NCBI RefSeq assembly: GCF_014839805.1
Contig: NC_051117.1
Location: 7,130,001 to 7,194,000 of the forward strand
Length of the DNA: 64,000 bases
Source: Manduca sexta
Taxonomy: Eukaryota; Arthropoda; Insecta; Lepidoptera; Sphingidae
Direction of reading: 5' to 3'
Below the pieces are notes generated by a model. It ran no database searches. It saw only the letters and a list, made by a program, of their open reading frames with translations, and was not told the origin of the DNA. The position numbers were made by a program, and so were the translations under genes. How positions within the stretch are numbered: position 1 is the stretch's first letter; each line of letters begins with the position of its first letter. This document shows, one piece after another, positions 46,531 through 58,499 of this stretch.

Positions 46531-46764
46531 TCAACACACACTCACGCCATTTAACCCCGCATGGGTAGGCAGAGGCACAACTGGTGCACCCAGTTCCCGC
46601 CGTGTGTTCCGTCCCATGATGTGAACCTATCGCCATATCAAGCACAAATTCCAGACTTCGGGCTGATACTGATTATAAAAACCTAATATCGTCCGACACG
46701 GACTCGAACCCAAGACCTCGACACTACAGTCAAATCGTAATACAACTATGCCATCGAGACAGTC
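46531..46764 (-). mobile_element. SINE-C copy with tRNA-like head
   Basis: Reverse SINE-C. The CCCATGATGTGAACC block and CGGACTCGAACCCAAGACC (reverse B box) lead to the head ending ATCGAGACAGTC at 46764. Confidence 0.82.
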
Positions 46765-47613
46765 ACAAATATATATTCATCTATATCTTGATATAAATTG
46801 TAGTACTTCCGGGTACTAGAGGTTTTCAAACATAGTGCTTTGTCTATAGACCTTGATCGGGATCAATCACCTCTAGCTTTGTCTAGACGAACAGATGTTG
46901 GACCCATAGCGTCCTACACTGCATAATGACTGAATTTGTCTGGCCTAGTGGCGTACTTGTGGGGTTCCTAGTTCGATTTTCGGTCAAACAATTTATGTGT
47001 GACGGCGAATCAAGATTGTTTTGTAATAAAATTTTACATTGCTGATATTTTACTTTAATCGTTTTTAAATGAATATAATTGAATTTTTACTTAATAATTC
47101 ATGAACTACTTGTATTAAACATCAAAAAGTGTTTTTTAATAATTACGTATTTAAAAAAAAAAAAAAAACAAAAATATTAACGTAAGAAAATTAGAAAAAT
47201 ATATTATGTAAATATCCATGTAGCTGACGAAATTGGGTTACTACCTACCCCTAAACAAAAGCGTAAAGTTTGAAGATATTGAATTAAGCCAACATTTACT
47301 ACTGAATTAGTTCCTTGTTCGCCATCATTGTATATTTTTTTATCTATTTATTACATAGTCATGCTTGTAGATCAATTAACGTGTTTTTAATATCATCTCA
47401 AACATAATTGCCACGTTTCGTAACAATTTGACGGGATGATGTAACCAGAGGTAACTGCTTCTAAATTGTACTTTTAAAAGGAGATCCGCCTGGATATCAC
47501 TGCAATATCTGAGTCAAACGGGAGTATGCATTATCATGTATAAGAACTATGTTGTTGAAAGAAATGATATAGATATGAATAGCATGATTGACTAATGATA
47601 TAGATAAAGAATC
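46765..47613. other. Mostly unassigned; one SINE-like fragment
   Basis: 46935-47000 has CTGGCCTAGTGGCGTAC and a CTAGTTCGATTTT B-box-like motif, so it may be a diverged tRNA-derived SINE head. The rest is AT-rich with an 18-base A run near 47150. Confidence 0.4.
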
Positions 47614-47692
47614 CATCATCAGCCTACATCTTTGTCTACTGCTGGACATAAGCTTCTTCCACTATGCGCCATTTTACCCTGCCTTCGGCCTG
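47614..47692 (-). mobile_element. LINE 3' end fragment
   Basis: CATCATCAGCC and TACTGCTGGACATAAGCTTC resemble the LINE tail at 26155. Confidence 0.5.
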
Positions 47693-47960
47693 TCGAGGCA
47701 GGTTCAAATCCCAGGACTACACACCTCTGGCTTTTCTAAAAATTATGTGTGTATTCTTTGTGTATAATCGCTTGCTTTAACGATGAAGAGAAACATCATG
47801 AGGAAACCTGCATACCTGACAAGTTCTCTATAGGAATTTTCAGGGGGTGTGAGGTCTACCAATCCGCTCTAGGCCAGTGTGGTGGACTTGAATATGCGAA
47901 TTTGAACAAGCAGACATTCGTCTCAGCATTCCGTCCCACACCCAACTAGATTATTGCCGC
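47693..47960. mobile_element. Two SINE-A pieces in inverted orientation
   Basis: 47693-47887 reads forward from the B box to GTGTGGTGGACTT. 47888-47960 then reads in reverse through a second SINE-A head, ending at ATTATTGCCGC. The two parts meet without spacer. Confidence 0.75.
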
Positions 47961-48039
47961 TTAACTCTGGTGGTGTCGCTTACCATTGATAGAAGAAGAT
48001 TCAGTCGAATATATTACGGTTAGAAAGAGCTTAGTTATA

Positions 48040-48112
48040 GATAATGATACCAGGCCTGTATTGTATACTGTCCTCCTGCTGGGCACGGCTGTCCTCTACT
48101 GAGAGGATTTAG
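48040..48112 (-). repeat. SINE-A tail fragment
   Basis: GGCCTGTATTGTATACTGTC and CTCTACTGAGAGGATTTAG only. Confidence 0.6.
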
Positions 48113-48561
48113 AATATATACACACCAACTGTCCAGCCTCCAATCAGTATACTGTAGATGAGTTTTCTGGAAAAAAAAATAGGCAGTTATGGAGGGATCA
48201 AAACATCAAATTAAATTCATAAATATGATGATATTTTAAACAAATTTCCAGTTAATTACAGATTGTATCTACGGGTTTAGTTAATTCACCACGCTTGGAA
48301 TACATTGGGATCTTACATAGAAATCAGTTATCAGACTCAAATAAAGGTCAATGACAATTTAACACATTATATTATGCAATCCAGTTTCCTTTAAATTTTT
48401 TCACATAAACCTGATATATTGAATATTTTTTCCGAGTTGATAAATTGATCCGCAATTAAATGCCAGATATTCTTGTTTCTTAATTTAGCATGTTTGTCGT
48501 AGGAAACTTTTCTGACGTATGCAACTGAATTAGGTTCATTGCATGTAATATATTGACATGC
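48113..48561. other. Unassigned DNA
   Basis: No shared repeat or gene seen. Confidence 0.4.
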
Positions 48562-48780
48562 TGATGGTAGGATATATTTATATCCGCCCGTATAGCGACC
48601 ACCGTACACAAGGTGTTAAAACTCGCCATAGTAGCCTACGTAAGTGTGTCGCGTTCCGAAATCAACATGTGTATATCAGGCCAGCATAATTGTGTCGACT
48701 CTAGAAGGGTAACCATCTCTCGTCTGTCGACACTCTATTGGACTCCACTCCACTTACCATCAGGTGCAGAGAGGTCACTA
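48562..48780 (+). repeat. Rep-2, full-length reference
   Basis: Contains every block of the family: GGTAGGATATATTTATATCC, GCGACCACCGTACACAAGGT, GTCGCGTTCCG, CGTCTGTCGACACTCTATTG and CATCAGGTGCAGAG. Confidence 0.85.
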
Positions 48781-48887
48781 TCCCGAAGCAATATAAAAAA
48801 AATTGTTACGTAAATTATTTACGATATTTATTTTTATTCAACTATTACCGTCCGTGGTATTTTGTCAGTACGTTGTTGGTAAATGAA

Positions 48888-49190
48888 TATAGCGCAGTTG
48901 GAAGTGTATCGAACTGTTGACGAATGTCCGCGACTCCGCATGTTCAAATCCTAAGGGTCCACAACTTTGACTTTTCTAAAATTATGTGTGTTATCTTTGT
49001 GAAATATCGCTTGCTTTAATTGTGAAGGAAAACATCGTGAGGAAACCTGCGTACTTGAGGAGTTCTCTATAAGAATTTTAAGCATATGTGAAGTCTACCA
49101 ATCCACACTAGGTCAACATTGTGGACTAAGGCCTAATCCCTCTCAGTACTAGAAGACGGCCGTCTCTAGCAGTGGAATAGTATAGGACTA
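48888..49190 (+). mobile_element. SINE-A, diverged head
   Basis: B box ATGTTCAAATCC, GAAGGAAAACATCGTGAGGA block and a complete 3' half. The head is altered around CGAACTGTTGACG. Confidence 0.82.
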
Positions 49191-49689
49191 ATATAGTTAT
49201 ATTACTATTTAATTAGAAAGTTTTTATAAATATATCATAAAATATAACAATAATATTATGATTGTATACACTATTGACTTGTATGACAAGACACAGTGGT
49301 AAACTCCAGCGTATTTGTAATTACTCCGCTCGATCGGTAACTCACGCGGTACAAAAACTTTGGCGTAAGTTGATTGTTTTTCTCGGTCTAATTTTCGAAG
49401 ATATTAGTTTAAAAAACAAAAAAACAATATTAAAGGTCAATGATGGTTTTGATATTGAAATAGTGTAATATAATGGGCTTGAAAAATAATGAATTTAAAA
49501 ATCCAAATTTATATTGATCCAAAATTTAATAATTTCAAATTTCCTACGAAGCATAATTTGTAATTTTATTTTACTTTATAAATTTGTAAATACTAACAGC
49601 TAACACAATGAATACCATTGTGGGTAAATCATAATTATGTTTCCACTAATAAATGCATCTAAAAACATATAAAATCTAAATTTAATTCC
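49191..49689. other. Unassigned AT-rich DNA
   Basis: No recognisable feature. Confidence 0.4.
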
Positions 49690-49873
49690 CCTATACATAT
49701 TATAAAACAAAGTCTGTCAAAAAATACTTTTCTGTTTGTATATAGATTTTCTCAAAATCTACTGAACGGATTTTTATTGGTATGGAGATAGTATAAGACC
49801 CTGGGAAAATATATAGCGGTACTTTTATTTGGGAAAACTTCTTCACACGGGTAAATTCGCAAGCAAAAGCTAG
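49690..49873 (+). mobile_element. Hel-2 Helitron-like element
   Basis: CTATACATATTATAAAACAA start, CTGAACGGATTTTTATTGG interior and CAAGCAAAAGCTAG end. It is shorter than other copies and the hairpin has decayed. Confidence 0.75.
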
Positions 49874-50163
49874 CAAAACATAAATTATCACTGCCAAAAT
49901 TAACTCAAACCGAACATTGATAATAAATGATAGACATTGAATATTCTTCGTATCAGAAGCCTTTAGTTCTGAGCCGCGTGGATCATACATTCGCACACAT
50001 ACATACAAAACTGGTTTGTTTGGTTCACGCTAGAGTCATGGTCATTGCCTAATACACACTACATAGTTGTCGACGTCTCATATTGCAGATGTTTGGATAC
50101 AATTATATTTTATTTAAGCATGTATTAATGTTTGTACTCGGATGAGTGTACAACCCGCCTTAG

Positions 50164-50442
50164 TGGCAAGTCGGTCCGGAATCAGCCTGTGTATTTTCGA
50201 ATAGGCCGGCATAATTTTGTCGACTGGCGATTGATAATTATCATCTGTTGTCAATGGATAAGTTGGACGCCATTTAACATCAAGTTCAGTGGAGTCACTG
50301 CCTTGCCGGTATAGGAAAAAATCTTCGAACAGGCCGGCATAATTGTGTCAACTGGCGACTCCTAATCTCTCAATTGATACTTTAGACGCCATTTAACATC
50401 AGGTTCTGTATCACTGCCTTGCCGCTAAAAGAAAATATCTTG
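50164..50442 (+). repeat. Rep-2 3' part, tandemly duplicated (128-bp period)
   Basis: AGGCCGGCATAATTTTGTC at 50203 recurs as AGGCCGGCATAATTGTGTC at 50331. Both units continue through GACGCCATTTAACATCA and CACTGCCTTGCCG. Confidence 0.8.
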
Positions 50443-50789
50443 GTGTAATGGTAACGTAGACTGGAGAGAGCGTTCAATTCTTGAGTTCTTTAACTGAAGT
50501 TGATTTACCCAGGCGGTGGCGTCAGAGTTATAACTAAGCCTCGTTCAGCAAAATGCGTGATAGGCTGACCCCTTATACTAGGAAACGGATTGAGGTAATA
50601 AAGCAATAGCTTATTAGCAAGAACTGATTGTCTCTATCTTCGTCTTCTAAATCGCTGACGAAGAAATTACATTGGACTTTCACTTCACCCACTAGGTTAT
50701 AAGTGCGTTCTTCGGTTTTCATATAATTTTCATAAGCGTCTCCTTAATCTAGAAGGCTTAGTTTTTTTATACATACACGATTAATCAAA
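50443..50789. other. Possible SINE head, otherwise unassigned
   Basis: TTGGTGTAATGGTAACG and CGTTCAATTC near 50440-50490 are spaced like tRNA A and B boxes. It may be a further SINE family. Confidence 0.35.
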
Positions 50790-50990
50790 CTGCACCTGAT
50801 TGTAAGTGGGTCCCATAAAACGTCAAGTGACGAGAGATGATTACCCGCAGTCGACATAATTATGCCGGCCTGTTGGAACCGGATATACACAAGCTGATCC
50901 CGGAACGCGACACTTATGGGCCACTATGGCGGGTTTTAACACCTTGTGTACGGTGGCATCCAGGCGGATATAAAATATATCCTACCACCA
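50790..50990 (-). repeat. Rep-2, near full-length
   Basis: Reverse copy from TGCACCTGATTGTAAGTGG to GGCGGATATAAAATATATCC. Confidence 0.82.
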
Positions 50991-51349
50991 ATTTATCTTG
51001 TAATAAACTGGATATCCGCGGATATTCGTTATATGTAGATGTAATAAAAATATAACAATAACACGATATAACTATTCGTTCACAGTAACCATTGAATACA
51101 TTCAAGAGGCCTCTTTATAATTACTAATTATTCGTTAATGAAAATATTATTATTGCAATTAACATCTATTGTGTGCGAAATAAGAGCGAATACAATGTTT
51201 TTCAACTTAATGGTGCACATTTATTGTTAACAGTATGAGGTTCAAAATTGAGTGTAAAAATGCTAAAAATAATTATCAGTTAGGCGGCGCGCAGACTGAT
51301 AATTTGTAGTTGACAAACGTTATGGTAGCAACAGTTGCTTCGGCTTTGC

Positions 51350-51775
51350 TGGTAATATATTTATATCCCGGATAGCGACCACCGTATACGAGTTGTAATA
51401 TCCGTCATACTTGCCCACATAACTGTCACGTTCCTGGATCAGCTATACATCCGGTTCATACAGACATTATTGTTGCGACTGACAAGTGAGCTGACCACCG
51501 TACACAAAGTGTTAAAACCCGCCATAGTGTCCTATGTAAATGTGTCGCATTCCGGGATTAGCATGTGTATATCCAGTTCCAACAGGCCGGCATTATTGTA
51601 TCAACTTACGAGGGTTAATCATCTCTCGTCAGTCGACATTCTATTGGACCCATTTATAGTTGCAGTTGGATCACTTCGCCATGACGTATGAAAAATTGGC
51701 GAAGGGGGCTCCGTCAGTCGACGTTCATTCTAGATCCTACTCCACTTATCATCAGGTATGGTTGTGTTATTTTCT
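51350..51775 (+). repeat. Cluster of three Rep-2 pieces
   Basis: A first copy (51350-51491) lacks its 3' end. A second (51492-51652) starts inside the unit at GACCACCGTACACAAAGTG. A third short piece (51708-51775) repeats CGTCAGTCGACGTTCATTCT. A small inverted pair CTTCGCC/GGCGAAG separates the last two. Confidence 0.75.
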
Positions 51776-52865
51776 CGTGCCCCTACAAAAGCATCTTTAG
51801 TACAAGTTTACACGAGTGTTTCTCGTCATAAGTTCACAGCGTTTGCGCAAAACATCTTTAGTAACTGTACGTTTACTGTGGAGTGTTTCTCATCCTAAGT
51901 TATTACTTAAAAGCATGTGATTTAAATTGTCACCGGGCATTTCAGAAACATATATTCTTGGAATCGAATTAGCTGTTGGGAATAAATAGTGTTTCGTAAT
52001 TACAAATTCACAAGCTATGTTTAGATTACACATTATTATGTAGTTGTAAACATTTAGCGACACTGATTCCAACAAACAACAGCGAATACAACTGTAATGT
52101 TTTAAATTTTCGTATACAGGAGTCCCTTTAGACAGGCAGCATGAATTTGTCTATTTCTGCTGGCAAGCTGTTTTGAGTTTTATGTCTTTGTCAGTTGACT
52201 CAGAATTATAATTAGTAAACCACCCTATTGCTTTTATAAGCAATCGTGATGACTGACTCTTGATGAAAATGTGATGTATAAAAAACAGAGAAAATGAAAT
52301 ATAGTTTTTATTATGATACTCCTACAGTATGTTTTCTTTTTGGCAAATATAATCTGGAAATTTCGATGCAACAAGTAGGTACTGACGCCGAATCTGAATA
52401 GCCTTGAAGTGTCTCATAGCATTGAATCTCATAGTTACTGACATTACAAAGTTGTTTTTGCCGTCGCAAAAACTACTAACTTCCTTGTAAACAAACTCTT
52501 AGCTGCCTTTATATAAAGCTAATGATTTTTCAAGTAGCAAAATTAAATTTGTATTATTTCGGTAGTTAGTTTTTGCAATTATATCATATTTATATTCTGT
52601 TGTGTTTAAATTCATTCGAATGAATTTGTTTCAAGTTTCGAATGCTTAGGTAACTCGATACTCAACGAAAGGTGAATAAAGTTGACAGTAAAATGTTTAG
52701 GACGTTCAAAGACAACGTTTGTAGCTAAGAATATTTAACAAGCCAAAATATTATGCGCAAGAGTCTTAAATTCCTAATATCAATTACTTCCGTATCATTA
52801 TTACTATTATTATAAACGTTAGTAACCATCGTATTGAAATCTTTGTTTAGCCGCAAAATATTTTT
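51776..52865. other. Mostly unassigned; Rep-1 fragment
   Basis: 52113-52195 carries TGTCTATTTCTGCTGGCAAG of Rep-1. AAATTCATTCGAATGAATTT at 52608-52627 is a perfect 20-bp palindrome. No gene seen. Confidence 0.4.
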
Positions 52866-53119
52866 ACACACACACATCACGCATTTATCCCCGAAGGGGT
52901 ATGCAGAGGCGCAATCAGAGCACCCACTTGTCGCCAAGAGCGTTCCGTTCCATGATGTGATAGGGGGCGAGCTTATCACCATATCGAGCTCAAATTCCAG
53001 ACTCCAGGCTGATATTGAGCAAAAAAATCATATCACTTTGCCCGACCCGGGATTCGAACCCAGGACCCCAGAGCGCTGCCGTACCACGCATGCAGTACAA
53101 CTACGCCACCGAGGCAGTC
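52866..53119 (-). mobile_element. SINE-C, full-length
   Basis: Reverse copy: CACACACACATCACGC end, GATGTGATAGGGGGCGAGC block, GGGATTCGAACCCAGGAC (reverse B box) and head ending ACCGAGGCAGTC. The best-preserved SINE-C here. Confidence 0.88.
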
Positions 53120-53671
53120 AAAAACATTTTTAACTTCGTAAAATAATGTACTTTAATTCCCCTTTTATTATTCACACTGTAGAAAACGAAACTTTACATT
53201 TACAACGACTTCTACCATACAATACGTCCTTCTAAAAAACTTTGACAGGGTAGGTGTGTGGTGTGATAAATGAAACTATTTTAATTAAATTAACTCCATT
53301 AGGGTTGCTTGTTCATCCCTGTAGACATGGCACAAAATGGGAGTTCTGGAATCACAGGGTTTTAACAAATTCTCCGAAACACTATCATGTTAGTCACTTC
53401 ACCGATCATTTCTCTTATAAAAATCAAGTATAGATATTTCGTCAAGCTGTTGACCGTATACAGTATAAAAAGCATTATGGTATACAGTATGGAAAGACCA
53501 GTTCGTGGAGCACTCTAACAACATCAACATTATTACGACTTTCAAATATTGAGTTCCATTTCTGGAATCCTCTTCTTAAATACTATTCCTTTACATCCAT
53601 GATTCTTCTTGGATTATAGGTGTTTGTGATTTATACTAAAAAGATTGAGGAACATTTACAAGGATAGTACC
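53120..53671. other. Unassigned DNA
   Basis: TATACAGTAT occurs twice near 53456-53500. No gene or shared family seen. Confidence 0.35.
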
Positions 53672-53960
53672 ATTGACGTATATTCTATAGACACGAACGT
53701 CTATATAAACTATTTGTTCAAAATCTGAACTAAAATGGCAACCAAAACGTCACTGTTATAACCTATCTATTCACTTGAACAACAAATAATTTAACTTATT
53801 TGACTAATATTTTTAATTCACTCATCGCCACTCCATACAAAACCATACGCTGTCAATTTTGAAATCATTTTAAAGTCAGGTGTACGGATTTCAGTACACT
53901 TAAGTCGAACATAATGAGTGTACGGAACGCCAGATCTAGCATGTAGAGCATATATCGATG
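53672..53960 (-). repeat. Rep-3 copy 3
   Basis: Reverse copy of the blocks in 25826-26137, from CATTGACGTATATTCTATAG to the CCAGATCTAGCATGTAGAG end. Confidence 0.75.
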
Positions 53961-54354
53961 GACAGTACAAAATATTTCTAAAACTCCACGATTTTGAAAT
54001 CCAAGACATTTATAAAGTCCATTTCAAATATAATACAGAAACGTAATAAATAGTTTATTCAATCCGCGAATGCCACCTGAGTTCTGACGTCCCTTTCAGT
54101 AAAAAGCTTTGGACCCCAAAAAAATCTTCCACGATGCAGTTTTTTGGTTGTGCATTTTTATCGTTATTGATTGTGAAGTATTGTCCAAAATCGCGTGTAT
54201 TGTGCTCGTGCGTAAAATAGATTTATTGTAGTTTTTTTTATTATTGGGTCAGTATTTGGAGGTCCGTTTACTTCGTTCAATCAATACGGGAGAATATTAC
54301 ATGTTGTATCAGTATAGTGTCCAAATATTTTAATGTTTTTTAATGTTGTTCGAC

Positions 54355-54425
54355 GATTGCAACAATTATGCCGGCCTGTTTGTTGATTGTATTGGATGAT
54401 CCCAAATGCATATTCCAAACACGCA
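54355..54425 (-). repeat. Rep-2 fragment
   Basis: ACAATTATGCCGGCCTGTTT and GATGATCCCAAATGCATA are diverged Rep-2 pieces. Confidence 0.5.
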
Positions 54426-54777
54426 ACTATGACTGAATATAATTATCTTTCATAATCACTTTATGCGCCGTTTAAGTCTTTTTTAAGGCAATGACAAATA
54501 TGAAATTTCTAAGGAAACCGTATTTAATCTCTACTAAATAAATCCCTATTTTTTACTACACTGGCCAGGGTTGATGCCATTTTATTATCAGTCGCACATT
54601 TGCCATCTTTTACAAACCTCCTGTCCCCATGAACGAGAAAAAGTTACAAAAATGGAATATATTTTTCAACTTGATTCTTTAAGTTGTATGTAAAATTAAT
54701 TTATGATTTTAAGAGCTTTAAATTTATAATTACCTATCCTTTAAGTTTAATTTCAATAGAGCTGATTTTTAGACGAT

Positions 54778-54812
54778 TTACTAAAAATATACCAAACGTA
54801 TATTTTTAGTAA
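54778..54812. repeat. Perfect 15-bp-arm hairpin
   Basis: TTACTAAAAATATAC and its exact complement enclose the five-base loop CAAAC. AT-rich, so chance or template switching are both possible. Confidence 0.8.
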
Positions 54813-55036
54813 TATGTAAATTAATTCTGATTTCATTGAACACATGCCATCCACTCGCTAAACCACTTTTGTTGAATTAACTACTTAAAACCATACATTT
54901 CGCCGCAGGATGCGCACACTCATACCAATAAATTTAAAATCTACGGAAACCATCTGAAACATAGCAAAATCTATCCGAATTACATTTCTTAAGCTGAGCA
55001 ACTAATGACTTGCTTGCAGAAACGAATAAGCCATAA

Positions 55037-55387
55037 TACACTCTAATACTTAGAGATAACAATGAAATTTGCACGCATTATAGTATCTTAGTAAGTCATT
55101 TAGACTTAAGGGATGTTATTCAAGATGTTACAGATGATCTTGATGGTATAAGGGGCGTAAACAACAATCTTAATAATGAAAACCCTACTCTAAACGTAGA
55201 CGATAAAGGTAAAATTCAAATAGCTAATCGTGGAGACATATTTGGAGTTAATAACAAAGGATGGTTGCAGGTAGAGAAATTTGAACGTTTTGAAGGGATG
55301 ATAGAAAAAATAAGGGTCGTATTTAAGATACAAAGGACGGTGTCGGCGTCACGCGGCGCGACGGATGGTGTGCGGATGCAGTTTTAG
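55037..55387 (+). pseudogene. Unidentified protein-like open frame without a proper start
   Basis: The frame is open for 116 codons after a stop at 55034-55036 and closes with TAG at 55385-55387. Its first in-frame ATG is only about 30 codons from the end. The composition looks protein-like: LRDVIQDVTDDLDG, GKIQIANRGDIFGVNNKGW, LQVEKFERFE. This differs from the low-complexity frames elsewhere in the window. CAG|GTAGAG near 55270 could be a splice donor, and CTTAG before 55054 an acceptor. I recognise no family. It could be an exon of an unknown gene, or a decayed fragment of a mobile element or virus-derived gene. Confidence 0.35.
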
Positions 55388-57351
55388 ATGTTTCGTGTTG
55401 ATTTCGAACGGCCATGTTGGATGGCTAATTGAATATGACCACTTGTGGATTTTTTGGGAATAAAGTAGACAGTATAAGAGGGCATTGTAAGAATAGTTCG
55501 AATTTATTAGCTGTTAATGGGCTAGGTGTGCAAAATCATTTTAATAATACATTCTAAATACCAAATTTTATAAAACTTACCGTATTCACTTACGGCATAA
55601 TTACTTAGAATCGGATATCGGATTAAATATCCAAATTTTAAATACAGAATAGTTTTAAATCATACACTAGCATAATAATCTCGTAGCGTTTTTATTAATT
55701 GTATATGATCATTCTTTTTAAATCCTTCTCAATCAAAACCTTTGCCTATAAACTTTTACAACATCTGCATAAACCATTCTGAATAAACAAGAAAAAAGCT
55801 TGTGTCCACATTGCCTCCACAAAAGTAGGCCCTTATCTTTAGGGTCATAAGGCATAATCGATAGATTGTGATTCAAAAAAATACCTTCCGACAGGAAGAG
55901 AAACATATTTGATTAAGAAAAAACTAGGCCAGGTGCGTAGGCTTTTGTTTTTTAGACCGAATCTCACTATTGTTTGTTTTATTACGTTGGCGGTATTAAA
56001 AACTACCCACCCTTTAGTTATCACGTAAAAAACACTGGTAGTTTTGACTGTTGTTATTTTTTTAGTACACAATTCGAAAAGTGAAAGTTTTTGAAAATTT
56101 TGTAGCTTCCTGGCTTTTAGTTTTTTCGGTTTATTAGTATATAATAATAAATCTATTGGTAACTTTTATTACCAGCTTGGAATTAGGGATGAACCAAAGG
56201 GTTCATGCATTGTCTTTTATATTAGGGTATTCCTAAGTCCCATTTTTTAAGAATCTTTTGTACTTTTGTTCTTAATTCTAATTCTTACTTTGTTAATCCC
56301 ATCACATTGGTTGACTGAATACAACTCTCTTAGGTAAGATAATCAATGGTTTATCGGATTTAACTGATGATCAAATATTCTTAAAGACTTTTAAAGTAGC
56401 ATTAAGTGTGTTTTACTTAGTATTAATAACATTTAAACTAAATCAATAGTAAATATAGATCATAAAATATAATGATCATAAGGCATAATTTCCATTGATC
56501 CTTTTATAAGTAGTTTTAAATATATTTTCCTATTCAATAACACCTACCCAAATTACTGCTTTGAAATAATTCCACGCAAACCGCAAAAGGTATTTTGCGA
56601 CGTTTATCCGCGAAGTAGCAAATGTACTCGACATCCGATTATATGAATTTCCGTGTTTACATATGCAAATGCTATTTTTACATATTGCAGTACTTAAAAA
56701 TGTTAGACGTGTTCTAAAAATAAATATTGAACATAGTGAGTTTTTTTTGTGGTCACCATCGGAAAAAGTAAGCAAATTAAAGAGTTTTATATAAAAAAAT
56801 GTTTTTTGATGGACTAAATATGCTAACGCATTAATGCAACCAGTCAAACGTTGCATGAAGAAGTTTCTGAGTTGTGCAAAATTTCGAATCCTTTCAGTCA
56901 GTCAACGTGGACACTTTCAGTCTAAAAATTAACACAAGTTAATTAGTTAGTTAAATTTCTTTCTTTCTTTCAAGTTTGCTCCAGAAAATCTAAAGAAATA
57001 TTTAATTGTATATGGTCTTACGAATTACAATTTATAGTCGTGAAAATAATCCTAAATTGTTATAACAAATAGTATTTTGATTGTGCATACTTCACCCAAA
57101 TGAAAGTGCGGCTTTTAGTACTTATTGGTATTCATGTTTTAGTATTTTGATAACGCATGTAATTGTATGTCTCATAATGTTTTTCGTGTTAGCTTAACTT
57201 AGAGTCAGCCGCATAGCATTTGAATCGTAAACTGCCAAATTAAAGATCTCGGTTCGATTGTATTTTAGTATGCGACTAAACCACAATGTCTATGTGTGTT
57301 TTCATCATTATAGTAATCGAGAAACAGAATTTTATTTGGTCTTTTATGAGA
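55388..57351. other. Unassigned DNA, repeat-poor
   Basis: About 2 kb with none of the named families. The minus frame at 56530-56856 has no recognisable domain and is not called. Confidence 0.4.
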
Positions 57352-57530
57352 TACAGCCCTGTATTATACTGTCCCACTACATAGGACTCTTCTACTACTA
57401 AGAAGGATTAGGCCCTAGTCCACCACACTGGCATAGTGCGGATTGGTAGACTACACACACCCTCAAAATTCCTATAGAGAACTTCTCAGGTATGCAGGTT
57501 TCCTCACGATGTTTTTCTTCACAGTTATTA
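57352..57530 (-). mobile_element. SINE-A, 5'-truncated
   Basis: Reverse copy from the CAGCCCTGTATTATACTGTC tail to CCTCACGATG. The tRNA-like head is missing. Confidence 0.82.
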
Positions 57531-57935
57531 AATATTGACGGCATTAATTTCTTTATTAACACACATAATAATTTGCCACGTGTTAATCAGACGAAAAATA
57601 CCTCCTTACTCGTAGTTACTTTGTACTAAATTATTAATCTAACCAGTGACTTGTTATTAACAAAATAAAATAAAACCAATGGCTCCTTCAAGATCTAATG
57701 AAGTAATAACATTTCGAACATAAATCAAATAAATCATAATTCATTAATTTCCTTGCCTCAAGCTTCAGTACTTGTTTTTTTTTTGGTTTAACCTTAAGAT
57801 ATATTAGTATATAATTCGATTCTATATCTGACATCAAATTATTATTAAAATGTTTTTAACAAAGCAAATCTCTGAATAGTATGATTGTCATATCAGGGCT
57901 TCCCTACAATTGATGTTAAGCGAAGTAAAGTCCTG
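57531..57935. other. Unassigned AT-rich DNA
   Basis: No recognisable feature. Confidence 0.4.
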
Positions 57936-58345
57936 AAAAGTGCCGACCGGCCAAAGACACAAGCATCCCCGAACGGCATAGTCACGCCGGCCTGCATAGC
58001 ATCAGAACTTTGAAACCTGGTGAAGGATGCTCGTCATCTTGGGATATTGCTCTCAAGTCTACTGCGCTAGAAATAAAAAGTGCTCACCGGCCAAGACACA
58101 AGTATCCCCGAACGGCATAGTCATGCCATCAGAACTTTGAAATCTGGTGAATGATGCTCGTCGTCTTGAGATATTGCTCTCAAGTCTACAGCGCTAGAAA
58201 TAAAAAGTGCTGACTGGCCAAAGACACAAGCATCCCCGAACGTTATAGTCATGCCGGCCTGCACAGCATCAGGACTTTGCAATCTGGTGAATGATGCTCG
58301 TCATCTTGAGATATTGCTCTCAAGTTTATAGCGCTTGTAATTTGA
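57936..58345 (+). repeat. Tandem array, three units of about 140 bp
   Basis: Units start near 57941, 58081 and 58208. Each has AGACACAAG(C/T)ATCCCCGAAC, the GATGCTCGTC block and GATATTGCTCTCAAGT. The middle unit lacks about 13 bp (the GGCCTGCATAGC segment), which explains its shorter spacing of 127 bp. Confidence 0.87.
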
Positions 58346-58499
58346 CTGGCTGTCATGTTTACCCTTCAAATACTTCAAAGACATATGTAGGATAATAATT
58401 TATACTTGAATGGAGAGTCGAACAAAACTTCGTATTAAGATTTTTTACTAACTTCATATAAATGGAAAAATAAGAAGTTATAAATATTTACGTCATAGT

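Noticed and set aside
49700..50008. 102-codon minus-strand frame as a gene
   Set aside because: Half of it overlaps a Hel-2 element in antisense.
56530..56856. 108-codon minus-strand frame as a gene
   Set aside because: No domain or supporting splice structure; composition follows the base bias.
57936..58345. CRISPR array
   Set aside because: The whole unit of about 140 bp is repeated, so there are no spacers.
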